Assembly: GCA_964020155.1 (NCBI GenBank)
Contig: OZ026565.1
Location: forward strand, 4,338,553-4,402,552
Source of the DNA: Chondrilla cf. caribensis
Lineage: Eukaryota > Porifera > Demospongiae > Chondrillida > Chondrillidae
Length of the DNA stretch: 64,000 bases
Reading direction: 5' to 3'
Within the stretch, counting starts at the first letter, position 1. Each line of letters opens with the position of its first letter. Below, piece after piece: positions 39,901 through 49,140 of the stretch. Both the position numbers and the translations under genes were made by a program. The notes under the pieces are model-generated. The model was given only the letters and a program-made list of their open reading frames with translations. It had not been told where the DNA came from and searched no databases.

Positions 39901-40706
39901 AATAGGGATTTCGGACTGCGAAGTTTCCAACTGTTGTTGGGAAAATCCGTTTGGATTCAAGAGCGTTTAAAAACACAGTCTGGTGAAGAGAACTCTCTTC
40001 ACCAGACTGTGTTTTTAAACGCTCCTGAATCCAAACGGATTTTCCCAACAACATGTTGAGGTTTATTAGGACTACTTTTGACAAACAATAATTACTACTT
40101 ATTTGCTTGACGAAACTACATTTACAGTGTGCAAAATAGTCCTAATATACATAGTTGGAATTCAAAATAAGTTTAAATATTCCATGGAGAAAACAAACTG
40201 TACTAGGAGTAACTTCGTACATATGGTCGCTATACGTTAGGGAGTTGTGCAGTAAGGATAATTTCATGAGAGGTCAGGTTCCTTATAGGATAGGTACTCC
40301 CATTTACTGATTTGGATGGGTGTTCAGTACTAAGGCTTCCTTCGACAACAAAGACGCGAAAAGCAACAAGTACAAAATCCACAAATGTGCGAGGGCACAC
40401 GGGAAACTAGTCACGCTACGTGATCGATTGAATGACGAACGCGAATCAAGATCGACTGCCTTCTCTGGACTTCACGAATCATACGTATGCCGACATATAC
40501 CTAATCTACGCATGTGTCCTGTTCAGTGGTATCTCAGAATTTAGATCAATACGACTCTTATCCCTCACTGCTGACTGCACAGTGGACCCACGTGAACGTA
40601 CCTCTGCCTCGTTTTTCAGATACTTGGCGGTTTTCTTGTACCCGTTCTCCTTAAGGAAGGTATAGACGTACGGAAGCAAAGCGGACGGCAGTGCTGGGTC
40701 AGCCAT
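35819..40706 (-). CDS. NOLC1: Nopp140/NOLC1-like nucleolar phosphoprotein (complete, 10 exons)
   Basis: Nucleolar and Cajal-body chaperone of box C/D and H/ACA snoRNPs, also linked to Pol I. Exons in transcript order: 40706-40602, 39776-39709, 39229-39141, 38489-38407, 38262-37917, 37684-37076, 37006-36954, 36723-36628, 36556-36499, 35919-35819. Total 1608 nt, 535 residues plus stop, with all phases consistent. The N-terminus has a LisH motif, the middle is alternating acidic-serine and Lys/Pro/Ala tracts (casein kinase II-type sites), and the C-terminus is the SRP40_C domain. Family members usually have about 700 residues in vertebrates, so this one is short, with fewer acidic blocks. The start ATG follows the Nopp140 MAD-type N-terminus; the next gene ends only 271 bp upstream on the same strand. 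Confidence 0.93.
35922..35970. repeat. (GT)n microsatellite forming the 3' end of the last NOLC1 intron
   Basis: On the minus strand this is a (CA)n tract ending at the acceptor of the terminal NOLC1 exon, so the usual pyrimidine tract is replaced by alternating CA. Confidence 0.92.
36831..36953. repeat. (CA)n microsatellite next to a NOLC1 splice donor
   Basis: Minus-strand (GT)n begins at the exon 7 donor (GTAAAG|GTGTGTG), is briefly interrupted, and continues to about 36831. Confidence 0.92.
37076..38262 (-). CDS. NOLC1: NOLC1 exons 5-6: acidic-serine and basic repeat tracts
   Basis: Exons 38262-37917 and 37684-37076. Acidic blocks such as [46 protein letters not shown] and [14 protein letters not shown] are separated by Lys/Pro/Thr-rich spacers ([18 protein letters not shown]). 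In Nopp140 these blocks are hyperphosphorylated by casein kinase II and the basic spacers bind snoRNPs and Pol I. About six acidic blocks are visible if exon 4 ([13 protein letters not shown]) is included. Confidence 0.9.
38551..39010. repeat. Direct duplication of about 140 bp in a NOLC1 intron, one copy split by a MITE
   Basis: Copy 1 (38551-38637 plus 38824-38875) and copy 2 (38871-39010) share aatcaacacatc/aatcagcacatc, cccagtgctactgatg, aggagtggtattctcc and tagtacattggcaaa. Copy 1 is interrupted by the 186-bp element; copy 2 is uninterrupted. Confidence 0.85.
38638..38823 (+). mobile_element. 186-bp foldback MITE in a NOLC1 intron
   Basis: Begins agcatccgttaccat and ends catgtcttaaccactaaa. 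The first half has a gcatccgtt.../...aacggatgc hairpin, and the second half a long hairpin (ggttaagacacggacac/...gcccatgtcttaacc). The neighbouring duplicated sequence provides the empty site (cctta|tagtacattgg), which defines both ends. Homologous to 31586-31769. Confidence 0.88.
39895..40080. mobile_element. Foldback element with a 120-bp near-perfect hairpin
   Basis: From 39933 to 40052 the sequence is its own reverse complement apart from one base in about 60 per arm (gttgttgggaaaatccgttt ... aaacggattttcccaacaac), with centre gagaactctc and no loop. It lies in NOLC1 intron 1. Flanking tgttgaggttt copies (39881 and 40054) may be direct repeats from insertion. Confidence 0.85.
40602..40706 (-). 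CDS. NOLC1: NOLC1 exon 1: LisH motif
   Basis: Thirty-five codons from [27 protein letters not shown] then LKNEAE is a canonical LisH helix pair, used for dimerisation in this family. The donor is GAG|GTACGT. Exon 2 (39776-39709) continues [17 protein letters not shown]. The frame there is fixed by phase; LLEFYSSY corresponds to the LLDIYSFW element of vertebrate Nopp140. Confidence 0.88.
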
Positions 40707-40977
40707 CTTGTAAGCTACACGTGGTCGACAACGCTACTAACCGCGAACACCATTCTGCGAACGCAATTTGTTAACTTTGACCGTGCCATAATATGAATTT
40801 TTAAATTACAATGGTATAATAATAAAGAATTTCTACAACACAATATTATTTACCAGGTTCAATCATCAAAGTATTAATTAATACAACTATACCAATCTAA
40901 AGTACTTAAAGCAGTATAGTATATCTATAGTCCTATTGTCAGTTTAGCAACAAATGTCATTAGAATGCCTTCCATGG

Positions 40978-42735
40978 CTATTGAGTTAAACACTGCGATT
41001 TGGCTAATTTGAGCTCCTCTGGATCATCACTTTGATGGCCCTGAGTCCCCTCTACAATGCCCTGAGGACCTTGTAAGGTAGCTGGAGGATTTTGCAAGGT
41101 AGTAGCTTGAGGACTCCATGGAGTAGCTTGAGGGCTTCGTGCAGTAGCTTGAGGACCCTGTACAGTGCCATAAGGATTCTGTAGGATTGGTTGAGGATCC
41201 TGTACAGTGCCATAAGGATTCTGTACAGTTGGTTGAGGGCTCTGTACAGTGCCATAAGGATTCTGTACAATTGGTTGAGGATCCTGTACAGTGCCATAAG
41301 GATTCTGTAGGGTTGGTTGAGGACCTTGTACAGTGCCATAAGGATTCTGTAGGGTTGGTTGAGGACCCTGTACTGTGCCATAAGGATCCTGTAGGGTTGG
41401 TTGAGGACCCTGTACTGTGCCATAAGGATTCTGTAGGGTTGGTTGAGGACCCTGTACTGTGCCATAAGGATTCTGTAGGGTTGGTTGAGGACCCTGTACA
41501 GTGCCATAAGGATTCTGTACGGTTGGTTGAGGACCCTGTACAGTAGCTTGCGGACTCCAAAGGACATTTTCAGGATCTTGCACATAATCCTGGGGACCTT
41601 GAACAACATGTGGGTGTTGGTTTAGAGATACTCCCAATGAAGCCAGATAGCTCTCCTCTTCACGAGGTGAAAACTCAGGATTATCTTCGGATATTTCGTC
41701 CGGAAACCAAAATTCATTCAGACCCATTTGTCTATTCTCATTAGTTATCACTTGACCACCAACAACAAACAGCTTGTCGTTGGCTACAAACAAAGCTGGA
41801 CAAAAGCGGGCAAACTTGAGACTAGTCACTGAAACCCACTCCGCCGAATCAGGTCGATAAACATACACTTTGCCAGTTGGCCGTTGTGGATCATCAGAGT
41901 AAATACCATAATCATCATAGCATCCAACTAATCCACCAACGGATAGCAGTTGGTCGCGATACACAACCACTTTCCCCTCATGCTCTGGTAAGTCTTGGAT
42001 ATTGATCCATGACTCAGGGTGGAAGCCGACTTTTTTGTCTACATCTGGCAATACAACTGCTATGGGGATCATAGCAATCTTACGACCACCGACACAAAGG
42101 AGGCGACCACCATACTGGAGAACCTGACAATTGCAAAACTGATCCACGCCATATGGGCATACACCCACAAAAGACCACTTCAATGGTGAGGCATTTGTGT
42201 CGATTCCCAATAAAATGAAACGACCAGCAAATTTTCCTTTCAAAATTTTGACCACAGCAAACAGATGGCCACCCACACCAACAGATACAATGTCACCTGA
42301 ATCAACATTGATCGGTAAGGAGGGCACTTGCGATTCATCAAACTGATTCTTCAATCCGGGAGCAGAAAGATTCAGAGTAAGAACTTTGAGTATGGATTGA
42401 TTGGATTTTCTTACGATCACATGCACAGCAGGTGGGCTTGTGGTGGCAGCAACTGAGAAAGTACACAGACGTGGAACCTTAATCTCCACCTTCTGGCCTC
42501 CCCTGGACATCCTGTTTATTTGAGAATGGGCCTTTGAATAAAAGTATAGTGATCCATCCAGTTGCACCACATTACATGGGTGTGTTAGCACACCTTCCTC
42601 TTCATACATCCCACGCTTATAATAGTATTCATCCTTAACCAGTGCAAATCCAGGCAGGTAGGATCGCAATTCTTGTTCGTCACGCTTGTATTTCAGTTCC
42701 TTGAACCGGATAGAGTTCCTCTTGATGACTTGAAA
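40978..42735 (-). CDS. Exon 3 of kinase-kelch gene: kelch-like propeller and Gln/Pro repeat tail
   Basis: Kelch-type strand signatures include LLCVGGRKIAMIPIA, VVYRDQLLSVGGLVGCYDD, GKVYVYRPDSAEWVSVTSLK and ALFVANDKLFVVGGQV. At least four blades have the GG and W/Y spacing; the N-terminal blades are diverged. The tail has nine repeats of VQGPQPTLQNPYGT (42 bp, 41160-41545), then acidic DDPEELKLAKSQCLTQ-stop. Kelch propellers usually bind protein partners. Confidence 0.85.
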   Translation of the reverse strand, partial: FQVIKRNSIRFKELKYKRDEQELRSYLPGFALVKDEYYYKRGMYEEEGVLTHPCNVVQLDGSLYFYSKAHSQINRMSRGGQKVEIKVPRLCTFSVAATTSPPAVHVIVRKSNQSILKVLTLNLSAPGLKNQFDESQVPSLPINVDSGDIVSVGVGGHLFAVVKILKGKFAGRFILLGIDTNASPLKWSFVGVCPYGVDQFCNCQVLQYGGRLLCVGGRKIAMIPIAVVLPDVDKKVGFHPESWINIQDLPEHEGKVVVYRDQLLSVGGLVGCYDDYGIYSDDPQRPTGKVYVYRPDSAEWVSVTSLKFARFCPALFVANDKLFVVGGQVITNENRQMGLNEFWFPDEISEDNPEFSPREEESYLASLGVSLNQHPHVVQGPQDYVQDPENVLWSPQATVQGPQPTVQNPYGTVQGPQPTLQNPYGTVQGPQPTLQNPYGTVQGPQPTLQDPYGTVQGPQPTLQNPYGTVQGPQPTLQNPYGTVQDPQPIVQNPYGTVQSPQPTVQNPYGTVQDPQPILQNPYGTVQGPQATARSPQATPWSPQATTLQNPPATLQGPQGIVEGTQGHQSDDPEELKLAKSQCLTQ

Positions 42736-44926
42736 CTACATGACAAAGAACAACATTTCCTGATTATGGCACAACACATAATAATTATTGTAATATATTA
42801 TTATTGTTCTTAGTAGTTACTGTAGTGGCATGAACATTACAGATGTGATGCACAATAATTATATGAAGAGCGTATATGCATAATATGCATACAAACTAAT
42901 TGTACCTTCTTTCTCTGCTTCATGCTATCTTCAGTTACGTATCCACCTCTCTGCCCTTTGGGTGCAGTCCTTCCAAAAGGGGGTGTGGTAGTCTCATCTG
43001 GAGACACTACAGGTTTGGTTCCTCCAACTGATGTGGTGTGGTTGTATGGGGTGGTCCCTCCTACTTTCAGGTCCCCTCCTCCTGTGGAAATGGTCCCTCC
43101 TTCGGGTGTGGTCCTTCCTACTTTCAGGTCCCCTCCTCCCGTGGACACGGTCCCTCCTTCAGATGTGGTCCCTCCTACATTCAGGTCCCCTCCTCCTGTG
43201 GACACAATCCCTCCTTTGGGTGTTGTCCCTTCTACTTGCAGGTCCCCTCCTCTTGTTGACACGATCCCTCCTTCGAATGTGGTTCCTCCTTTGGGTGTGG
43301 CTCCTCCTTTGGGTGTGGTTCCTACTTCAGGTGTGGTCCCTCCTTTGGGTGTGGTTCTTACTTCGGGTGTGGCTCCTCCTTTGGGTGTGGCTCCTACTTT
43401 GGGTTGGGTTCCTCCTTTGGGTGTGGATCCTCCTTTGGGTGTGGCTCCTACTTCGGGTTGGGTTCCTCCTTTGGGTGTGGTTCCTACTTCGGGATGGGTT
43501 CCTCCTTTGGGTGTGGTTCCTCCTCCGGGTGTGTCTCCTCCTTTGGGTGTGGCTCCTCTTTTGGGTGTGGCTCCTACTTCAGGTGTGGTTCCTACTTTGG
43601 ATTTGGTTTCTTCTTTGGGTGTGGTCCATCCTTCAGCCACAGGGACGTGTTCTGGAGGTACTCCAGTGTCTTCTATGATGTCTGCGCTTTTGGGAGAACC
43701 TGATGTGATCTCTTCTTTCAAATCAGGGGCACTTTCATATTCCAAGGCTCTCTGCAATGGGTCCATTCCACTCAGAGAAGGACTTTCATCATAATTCTGA
43801 AGACACAAATGGTAAAAACGTATTAGGTCCAAAATAACAGCAACATTATATTTTAAAACACTTAGCAAACATATTATAGTAGTTGTTACGGTATACATGC
43901 TGCACTTACAGGGTTGGATGCAGTGTTGCTACCAATAAACTGCAAGTTACTGTCCTTCACATTACACCCAGAGAGAGAGATGCTACTTGTCACATTGTGT
44001 GTGATGTTGTAGACAGGTTGCATGGAATGAGTAAACAAAGACAGTTCTTTGGGCATTGTGCTCTTCATCTCTTTAAGCTGTTCAATAATCTCGATGGCTT
44101 CTGGTCGAGCTTGAGGATCATTATCTAAGCACTTCTCTATCAATGGCAATAGGAGATTAGCTTCTTCTTTGAATTCCTTCAATACTGGTGAAAATCTCTC
44201 GTACTCACAAACAGCTTCCAATCCAGTTGATGTCTTCCTTGTAGCAGGTAAGCGCTTCGGACACTTGTGTGTGACTGTGTGTATTGCTAGCACACCAACT
44301 GAATACACATCCACCTTGGAAGTTAAACGAGGTGGATCCTCACTCACTTCTGGGGGCATATAGCACTCTGTGCCTAATGTGGACATGGAGATTGGCCCAG
44401 TGGATGCACGTGAGACCCCGAAATCAGACACCTTGGCAGTGATGTCTCCATGCTGGGGGATATTCAGCAACACGTTATTGCTCGTTGAATCACCGTGGAC
44501 AAGGCCCTTGTTGTGAAGATACAGAAGAGCCTTACAAACCTGAATAAACACCGACAGCTTGGCGTCGAGTGAGAAGGAAGCTGTCTCGGGTTTGTCGGGT
44601 GAAGTGTCCCTCAGATAACAAGACAAACTCTTCTGCATTCTCTCCATCACGAGCAGAGGCGGTTTCGAGCGATCTTCCTTGTTGTACGTAATCCCGTAGA
44701 GCCTCACAATGTTTGGGTGTGCCAAAGTGGACCAGATGCGACACTCCCTCTCCCATTCATCGGAAGTGGTCACCAATTGATCTCTCAGGTTCTTGAACTT
44801 CTTAACGGCGTATTCGACATGCTGGCATTCGGCTTCGTATACTTTAGCGAAGGACCCCTGGCCAATTTTGTCTCCAACGATTACACTCTCCCATTCGAAT
44901 TTCTGCAAAGGTAATTCCGAAGCCAT
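40978..44926 (-). CDS. Protein kinase-kelch fusion protein with two repeat linkers (3 exons)
   Basis: Exons 44926-43910, 43796-42906 and 42735-40978, all phase 0, give 1221 residues. Residues about 13-290 are a protein kinase of TKL-like appearance, 340-636 contain a Thr-Pro-Lys-Gly-Gly repeat linker, about 660-1000 contain kelch-type beta-propeller strands, and about 1033-1161 a 14-residue Gln/Pro repeat. There is no signal peptide or membrane segment, so it is probably cytosolic; substrate unknown. I do not recognise this architecture from Bilateria. A truncated relative with the same kinase and kelch parts at 56961-58053 shows the fusion is not an annotation error. The ATG at 44924-44926 is supported by the related MASE start in that copy. 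Confidence 0.85.
42906..43796 (-). CDS. Exon 2 of kinase-kelch gene: TPKGG repeat linker
   Basis: The coding minisatellite (42950-43640) reads VGTTPKGGTQPEVGATPKGG and variants, with about 25 units of 5-10 residues (15-30 bp). A longer GGDLKVGGTTPEGGTVSTG unit appears four times near the 3' end. The region is low-complexity and probably an extended linker between kinase and propeller. Long open frames on the plus strand are shadows of the repeat. Confidence 0.85.
43910..44926 (-). CDS. Exon 1 of kinase-kelch gene: protein kinase domain
   Basis: Glycine loop GQGSFAKVY (residues 22-30), catalytic Lys42 in YAVKKFK, helix-C Glu in WERECRIWSTLAHPNIV, catalytic loop VHGDSTSNNVLL (Asp146, Asn151), DFG at 168-170, GTECYMPPE in place of APE, and DVYSVGVLAIHTVT. 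The Arg of the HRD motif is Gly, but the catalytic Lys, Glu, Asp, Asn and DFG are all present, so activity is likely. HGD and the YMPPE activation-segment end suggest a TKL-group kinase rather than a classic AGC or CAMK type. The donor is AACCCT|GTAAGT. Confidence 0.9.
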
Positions 44927-44999
44927 TTTCTGACTCGTATATCACGTGGTTTCGTGGAATCAATTACGTAATGGACTACCCTGAGCTAGTCATCAACAG

Positions 45000-46250
45000 C
45001 ACTGGTGGTCTTTTTCCATAGAGGTGTATCGGGGTACATACTAGAGGTTAATATTATGCATATATATTGGATAGTTCAAAAATAGTCACTGTGGTATGTA
45101 TAGAGGTGGTGTTTATCAATATGGCCTCCACTGCATATTTACCACTAACAAACTACACATTATGTAGAGTCGCATCATGTGGAGATAAGGCTAGTCTCTC
45201 CAATGTAGGTGAATGTCAGAAATCCAACAGTCTCCATATTAGATACTTAGAAACGTCATATGCATAGGCAGAGGAATGGTATGGCAAGTGGGGGGGGGGG
45301 GGGGGGGGACCTAAAGACCATGGTGCTGAAATCATGATCAATATTGCACTTGTGTCCATGTATGCAATACTCTACATGGACATTCCTGGCCCCACCTGTT
45401 CTGCCGCCTATGATATGAACCACAACCTGTGATTGTGATGCTATGCAATCAGGTTGTGCTCATGTAATCAAACACATCTGTATATCATGCAAAGTTACAA
45501 CAGTGAACTCCCGTACAATCCACAACAGCATTATCATATTTTATTTTCGTGGAATCATGTAACTAATTGAAGATAAATACCATTTGGTAATCCCGACCAA
45601 TATAAAAATGTCATGTCCATGTGAGCATAAGGTAGACCCTTGTATGAGCTGGATTTGGAAATGAGACAATTGCAAATGGTAGAAAATGGCTGGAATGCCA
45701 CATTCTGATAAGACTGTAAAGAACTCAGCCTTTGGCCCCCAATGGGTCATTGACTATGACTGTCATGAGCCTCATAGTCTGGAAGTCAGTTCATGTACAA
45801 ACTAACAACTCCAACCCATGCATCTACATGTGTGTAATATGTACTGTTTTATGCACAACTATGGTAATATGTACGTGCATGATTGCAATTGGTTACAGTG
45901 AACAATCAGAACAGGATTTCAGTCATAAGTCCCGGTAAAGCCCCAGTGTGTATGAGTGAGGCAATATTGTCCCCTAAAATCAACAACAGTGCTTTCACCA
46001 TGCACGTCTACCATTTATGGATCACTTATACTATTATTCCTATATGGCTGCAGTTCCTAACTGGATGAAGCTGATCACCATAATCTAGTGATGGGAAGCA
46101 GATAAAGTGATGCCTATTGGAGAGGAAGCTTTAAAACTACTAGCAAGGGGAAGACAATCAAATTGGCAAGTAACGGCATGCATCCTGTCAGAAATGAATA
46201 TATTCTTAGACTAGTCTTGTATACCACGGGAATTATAGTAGAGCTGTAAG
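45000..46250 (+). promoter_or_regulatory. 7TM upstream module, copy 1
   Basis: Region without a gene, homologous to 50160-51125 and 62330-63230. Shared blocks are ggtgtatcggggt, gaggtggtgtttatc, acacattatg, taaagccccagtgtgtatg and ggcaagtaacgg. Such co-duplicated upstream sequence is the likely promoter and 5' UTR. The last 140 bp (46110-46250), with a possible 5' UTR intron, is the most conserved part. An uninterrupted run of 19 G lies at 45290-45308. Confidence 0.5.
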
Positions 46251-46251
46251 C

Positions 46252-46560
46252 ATGCCAGTGGGTGAAATGCAGAATATCTCTGTAAATGTGACAACGAATA
46301 CGACCACAGTTAGTGACCCACAGGTGTTCGCTAGTATTTTTGGAGTAGAAGGCTACTATACGGTTGTTTCTGTTCTTCTTGCTACTCTTGTCTCAGCACA
46401 ACTATTCCTGAGTGTCATCACCATTATTATTAAATTATCATCAGAAATGCTTCCTATATCAGTGTATGAGGCCTATAACCCTAGCTACATTCAGTGGTGC
46501 TTAATACTTTTCAATATGGAATTCAGGAGGAGGAAAAGCAGTAAGCACCTTTTGTTGTAG
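46252..46560 (+). pseudogene. 7TM receptor fragment 1 (N-terminus and TM1 only)
   Basis: MPVGEMQNISVNVTTNTTTV, then FASIFGVEGYYTVVSVLLAT and LFLSVITI, match residues 1-60 of the intact paralogues. The match ends at about 46424 inside TM1, where sequence switches abruptly to a diverged family B repeat. The rest of the ORF is repeat-derived. Probably a breakpoint relic of duplication. The start ATG is intact, so transcription is possible. Confidence 0.88.
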
Positions 46561-47000
46561 CTCATGGAAAAGGGGTTGTGTCAGCCTGATATTTTCACCA
46601 CATCTAGCCGGAGACATAAAAATAATTTTGAAACAAAATCCATTTCCGTATGTTGCCTATATAATTCTTTCTACATTTGAAAGTGCATACTGTTTTCAAT
46701 ATATGGGAGAGAATAGGATGAGAAAAGCCAAGTACTTTCTTGCATACTCCATGGGAGAGGGGTGTGTGTCAACATGGTATTTCACCAGACCCTACCAAAT
46801 ATTACAAGAGCATGTATCTTGGAGAAGAAGCTTCCTACTTCACCCATAACCCTGGCTACATTTGGTGCTCTAATGTAGGGGAGAGAGTATAGGAGAAAAA
46901 ACACTGGCACAGGTCATAGAAGAGGTTGGGTTAGGGGTAATGTATGGAGATGGGGATTGTTTCAGAATTTAGTTCATATCCCCATCTAGGTCTGATAAAA
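46428..47000. repeat. Diverged family B copies at the duplication edge, copy 1
   Basis: Two to three decayed B units: gtggtgcttaatac, gcagtaagcacctttt, ctcatggaaaaggggttgtg, acatctagccgg, gggagaggggtgtgtgtc. The same sequence lies at 58483-59060, so it is part of the segmental duplication. Confidence 0.82.
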
Positions 47001-47299
47001 TATCAGGTTTATATGTCCACATACATTATAATATTATTATAAAATGATATGTCTTTTTAATATCTCTTATTGCATACATCATGCTGTGCTGAGTACACAT
47101 ACTGTAACTGTTACAATAACTAGTGTTGTTTTAGTAAGCCAGTGACAGCATAGGTATTATAGACCCATATATATATACGTACAGGTCTGTAATATGTACA
47201 GTTCTATACACAACTATTGTAATTATAATTATTATGTACGTACGTACTACAGTGCACAACAAGGATGGGATTGTAGCCAGAACTCCACTGTAAAGCCCC

Positions 47300-47620
47300 G
47301 TGTGTGTGGGTAAAAGCATGCAATACTGCATAACAACAGTACTTTCAACATGCACGTCTACCATTTATGGATCACTTAGACTATTATTCCTATATGGCTG
47401 CAGTTCCTAACTGGATCAAGCTGATCATGCACTAATAATTTCAAATTGGTGATTGGAAGCAGATAAGGTGCATGATGCCTATTGGAGAAGAAGCTTTAAA
47501 ACTACTAGCAAGGGGGAGACAATCAAATTGGTAAGTAACTGCATACATCCTGTCAGGAATGAATATATTCTAGTCTTGTATACCACGGGAATCAATCATT
47601 AGTCGAGTTGCTACAAAATT
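47300..47620 (+). promoter_or_regulatory. 7TM upstream module, copy 2
   Basis: Conserved block upstream of the intact receptor: ccccgtgtgtgtgggtaaa, tctaccatttatggatcac, ttcctatatggctgcagtt, gaagctttaaaactactagc, caattggtaagtaactgc and ttgctacaaaattATG. A probable 5' UTR intron starts at gtaagt and ends at tcattag, 14 bp before the ATG. Confidence 0.5.
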
Positions 47621-48610
47621 ATGAATGAATCAGAAATATGGAATGTCTCCACAAATGTGACAACGAGTATTCTTGGAGTGGAAGGCTACTATGCGGTTGT
47701 TTCTGTTCTTCTTGCTACTCTTGTCCCCGCACAACTATTCCTGAGTGTCATCACCATAGTGGGACTGTGTGTTGGGAAGGAATTCAAGCAGTTCAAGCTT
47801 CAGCGTGCGTTGATGATAGCCATGGTAGCAATGGGCTTTGTTTCCGCTACATCCGTGGTGATGTACTCGATTGCCGAATATCTCTTCCTGCACCGCAACA
47901 CAGAGGCTGGAGCGGCATTCTGTCATGGAGGATTACTGTTTCTGTGTCTTGACTACGTGTTACGAGATATTCTTTTGGTGTTCTTTTCAGTTTTAGTCTT
48001 CATTGTAATCAAATACGGACGGCAGAAGGTCAGAGTAGCCTATTTCAGCATCGCATTACTGCTAGTAGTATCCCCTATCCTCATTGTTAGTATCGTGGTC
48101 CTATTTCCATCAGTTGTCAATTATTCCCTCCCATTTGACGGAGTAGTCTGTTATCCTCAAGCATCACTTGCGACTTATGTAAGCCTAGCAGTGCTGTCCA
48201 CTCTGACGAGTATCCTCCTTCGTGCCATCTCTGTGGGAATCGTGATTGCCATTCTTGTATTTGTGAAGCAGCACAGTGACACACTGGATGAGAACAAGAA
48301 ATTTAAAGTAGCCATTTTGAAGTTCCTGGCAATTGTGACCATCATGAACATATTGCTCATAGTTCAATTCATACTCACGTTTGTACTTCTTCCTCTGGCC
48401 CGTGTCAATGAGACTGCTTACATAGTCATTTCACACCTGTTATACCTCCTCTTACCTAGTGTACCAGCTATAATCACCCCGCTGTTGTTGATCGTGGTGT
48501 TTAAACCACTCACTACAGCCATCAAGACACTATTACTGCCATCGTGTTGTGGAAATGGTCAGAAAAAAGAAGCTCGAATCACAAAAAATCAACTCAAGGG
48601 GGAGCAGTGA
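47621..48610 (+). CDS. 7TM receptor-like protein, paralogue 1 (329 aa, single coding exon)
   Basis: Seven hydrophobic segments: YYAVVSVLLATLVPAQLFLS (TM1), LMIAMVAMGFVSATSVVMYS (TM2), DYVLRDILLVFFSVLVFIVI (TM3), FSIALLLVVSPILIVSIVVL (TM4), LAVLSTLTSILLRAISVGIV (TM5), FLAIVTIMNILLIVQFILTF (TM6), LLYLLLPSVPAIITPLLLIV (TM7). The N-terminus has N-glycosylation sites. Cys in FCHGG (before TM3) and GVVCYP (loop 2) could form the GPCR disulphide. The tail has CC for palmitoylation. No DRY motif after TM3 (IKYGRQK instead), and no NPxxY. Best described as an orphan GPCR-like chemoreceptor candidate. It lacks about 21 N-terminal residues (NTTTVSDPPTF region) present in the paralogues. Confidence 0.9.
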   Translation: MNESEIWNVSTNVTTSILGVEGYYAVVSVLLATLVPAQLFLSVITIVGLCVGKEFKQFKLQRALMIAMVAMGFVSATSVVMYSIAEYLFLHRNTEAGAAFCHGGLLFLCLDYVLRDILLVFFSVLVFIVIKYGRQKVRVAYFSIALLLVVSPILIVSIVVLFPSVVNYSLPFDGVVCYPQASLATYVSLAVLSTLTSILLRAISVGIVIAILVFVKQHSDTLDENKKFKVAILKFLAIVTIMNILLIVQFILTFVLLPLARVNETAYIVISHLLYLLLPSVPAIITPLLLIVVFKPLTTAIKTLLLPSCCGNGQKKEARITKNQLKGEQ

Positions 48611-48676
48611 TAAAGGATACACTCTACTCAGGAGATGTGTGTGATGATGAGTGTATTATAATTTAAAAGCTGGATG

Positions 48677-48682
48677 AATAAA
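48677..48682 (+). terminator. Polyadenylation signal of 7TM paralogue 1
   Basis: AATAAA 67 bp after the stop codon; conserved at 60774-60779 in the duplicated block. Confidence 0.6.
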
Positions 48683-48932
48683 ATCAAAAATGTCGTCAAA
48701 CTGATCCCAACAACTCACTATACCTGTACTGTAACATTCAACAAATTTCACCATGTGGATCAGTGATGTATGCAATTAAATTTATGCTCTTAAATTTATG
48801 TACATATTGGAAACATTATAATTACTCTGTAATCCAACTTCATTTATAATCTGGCAATATTCTGAGACACATCCACTATGTGCATATATACTATACTGTA
48901 CTATTGAACCGCCATACTCCGACAGCCTAATA

Positions 48933-49140
48933 CAGTGGAACCTCCCTATAAAGGATAAATTGGGACCAGGTAACTTGTCCACTGTAGAGAGGTTGTCCAT
49001 GCACTCTCCAGAGGTAAAAAATGTATTAGCACTATAGGAAAAGTCTACTTTTAATTTGGTGCCTTATAGAGTGTCCTTTGTAGTGAGGTAATTTCTATGG
49101 TGTCCTTTAGTGGGAGAGTCCTTTAATAGAGGTTCCACTG
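48933..49140. mobile_element. 208-bp MITE with pogo/Tigger-like ends, copy 1
   Basis: TA-flanked element with ends CAGTGGAACCTCCCTATAAA and ...TAATAGAGGTTCCACTG. The CAGTGGAACCTC terminus and TA duplication are typical of pogo/Tigger-type Tc1-mariner relatives. No transposase inside. Internal sub-repeats: gtcctttgtag, gtcctttagtggg, gtcctttaatag. Confidence 0.85.

Noticed and set aside
42922..43794. 290-codon plus-strand ORF rich in Val/Pro/Leu
   Set aside because: Antisense shadow of the TPKGG-coding exon, produced by its repeat.
47735..47926. 63-codon antisense ORF repeated in each 7TM gene
   Set aside because: Shadow of the conserved TM1-TM3 coding region; present only because the sense sequence is conserved.
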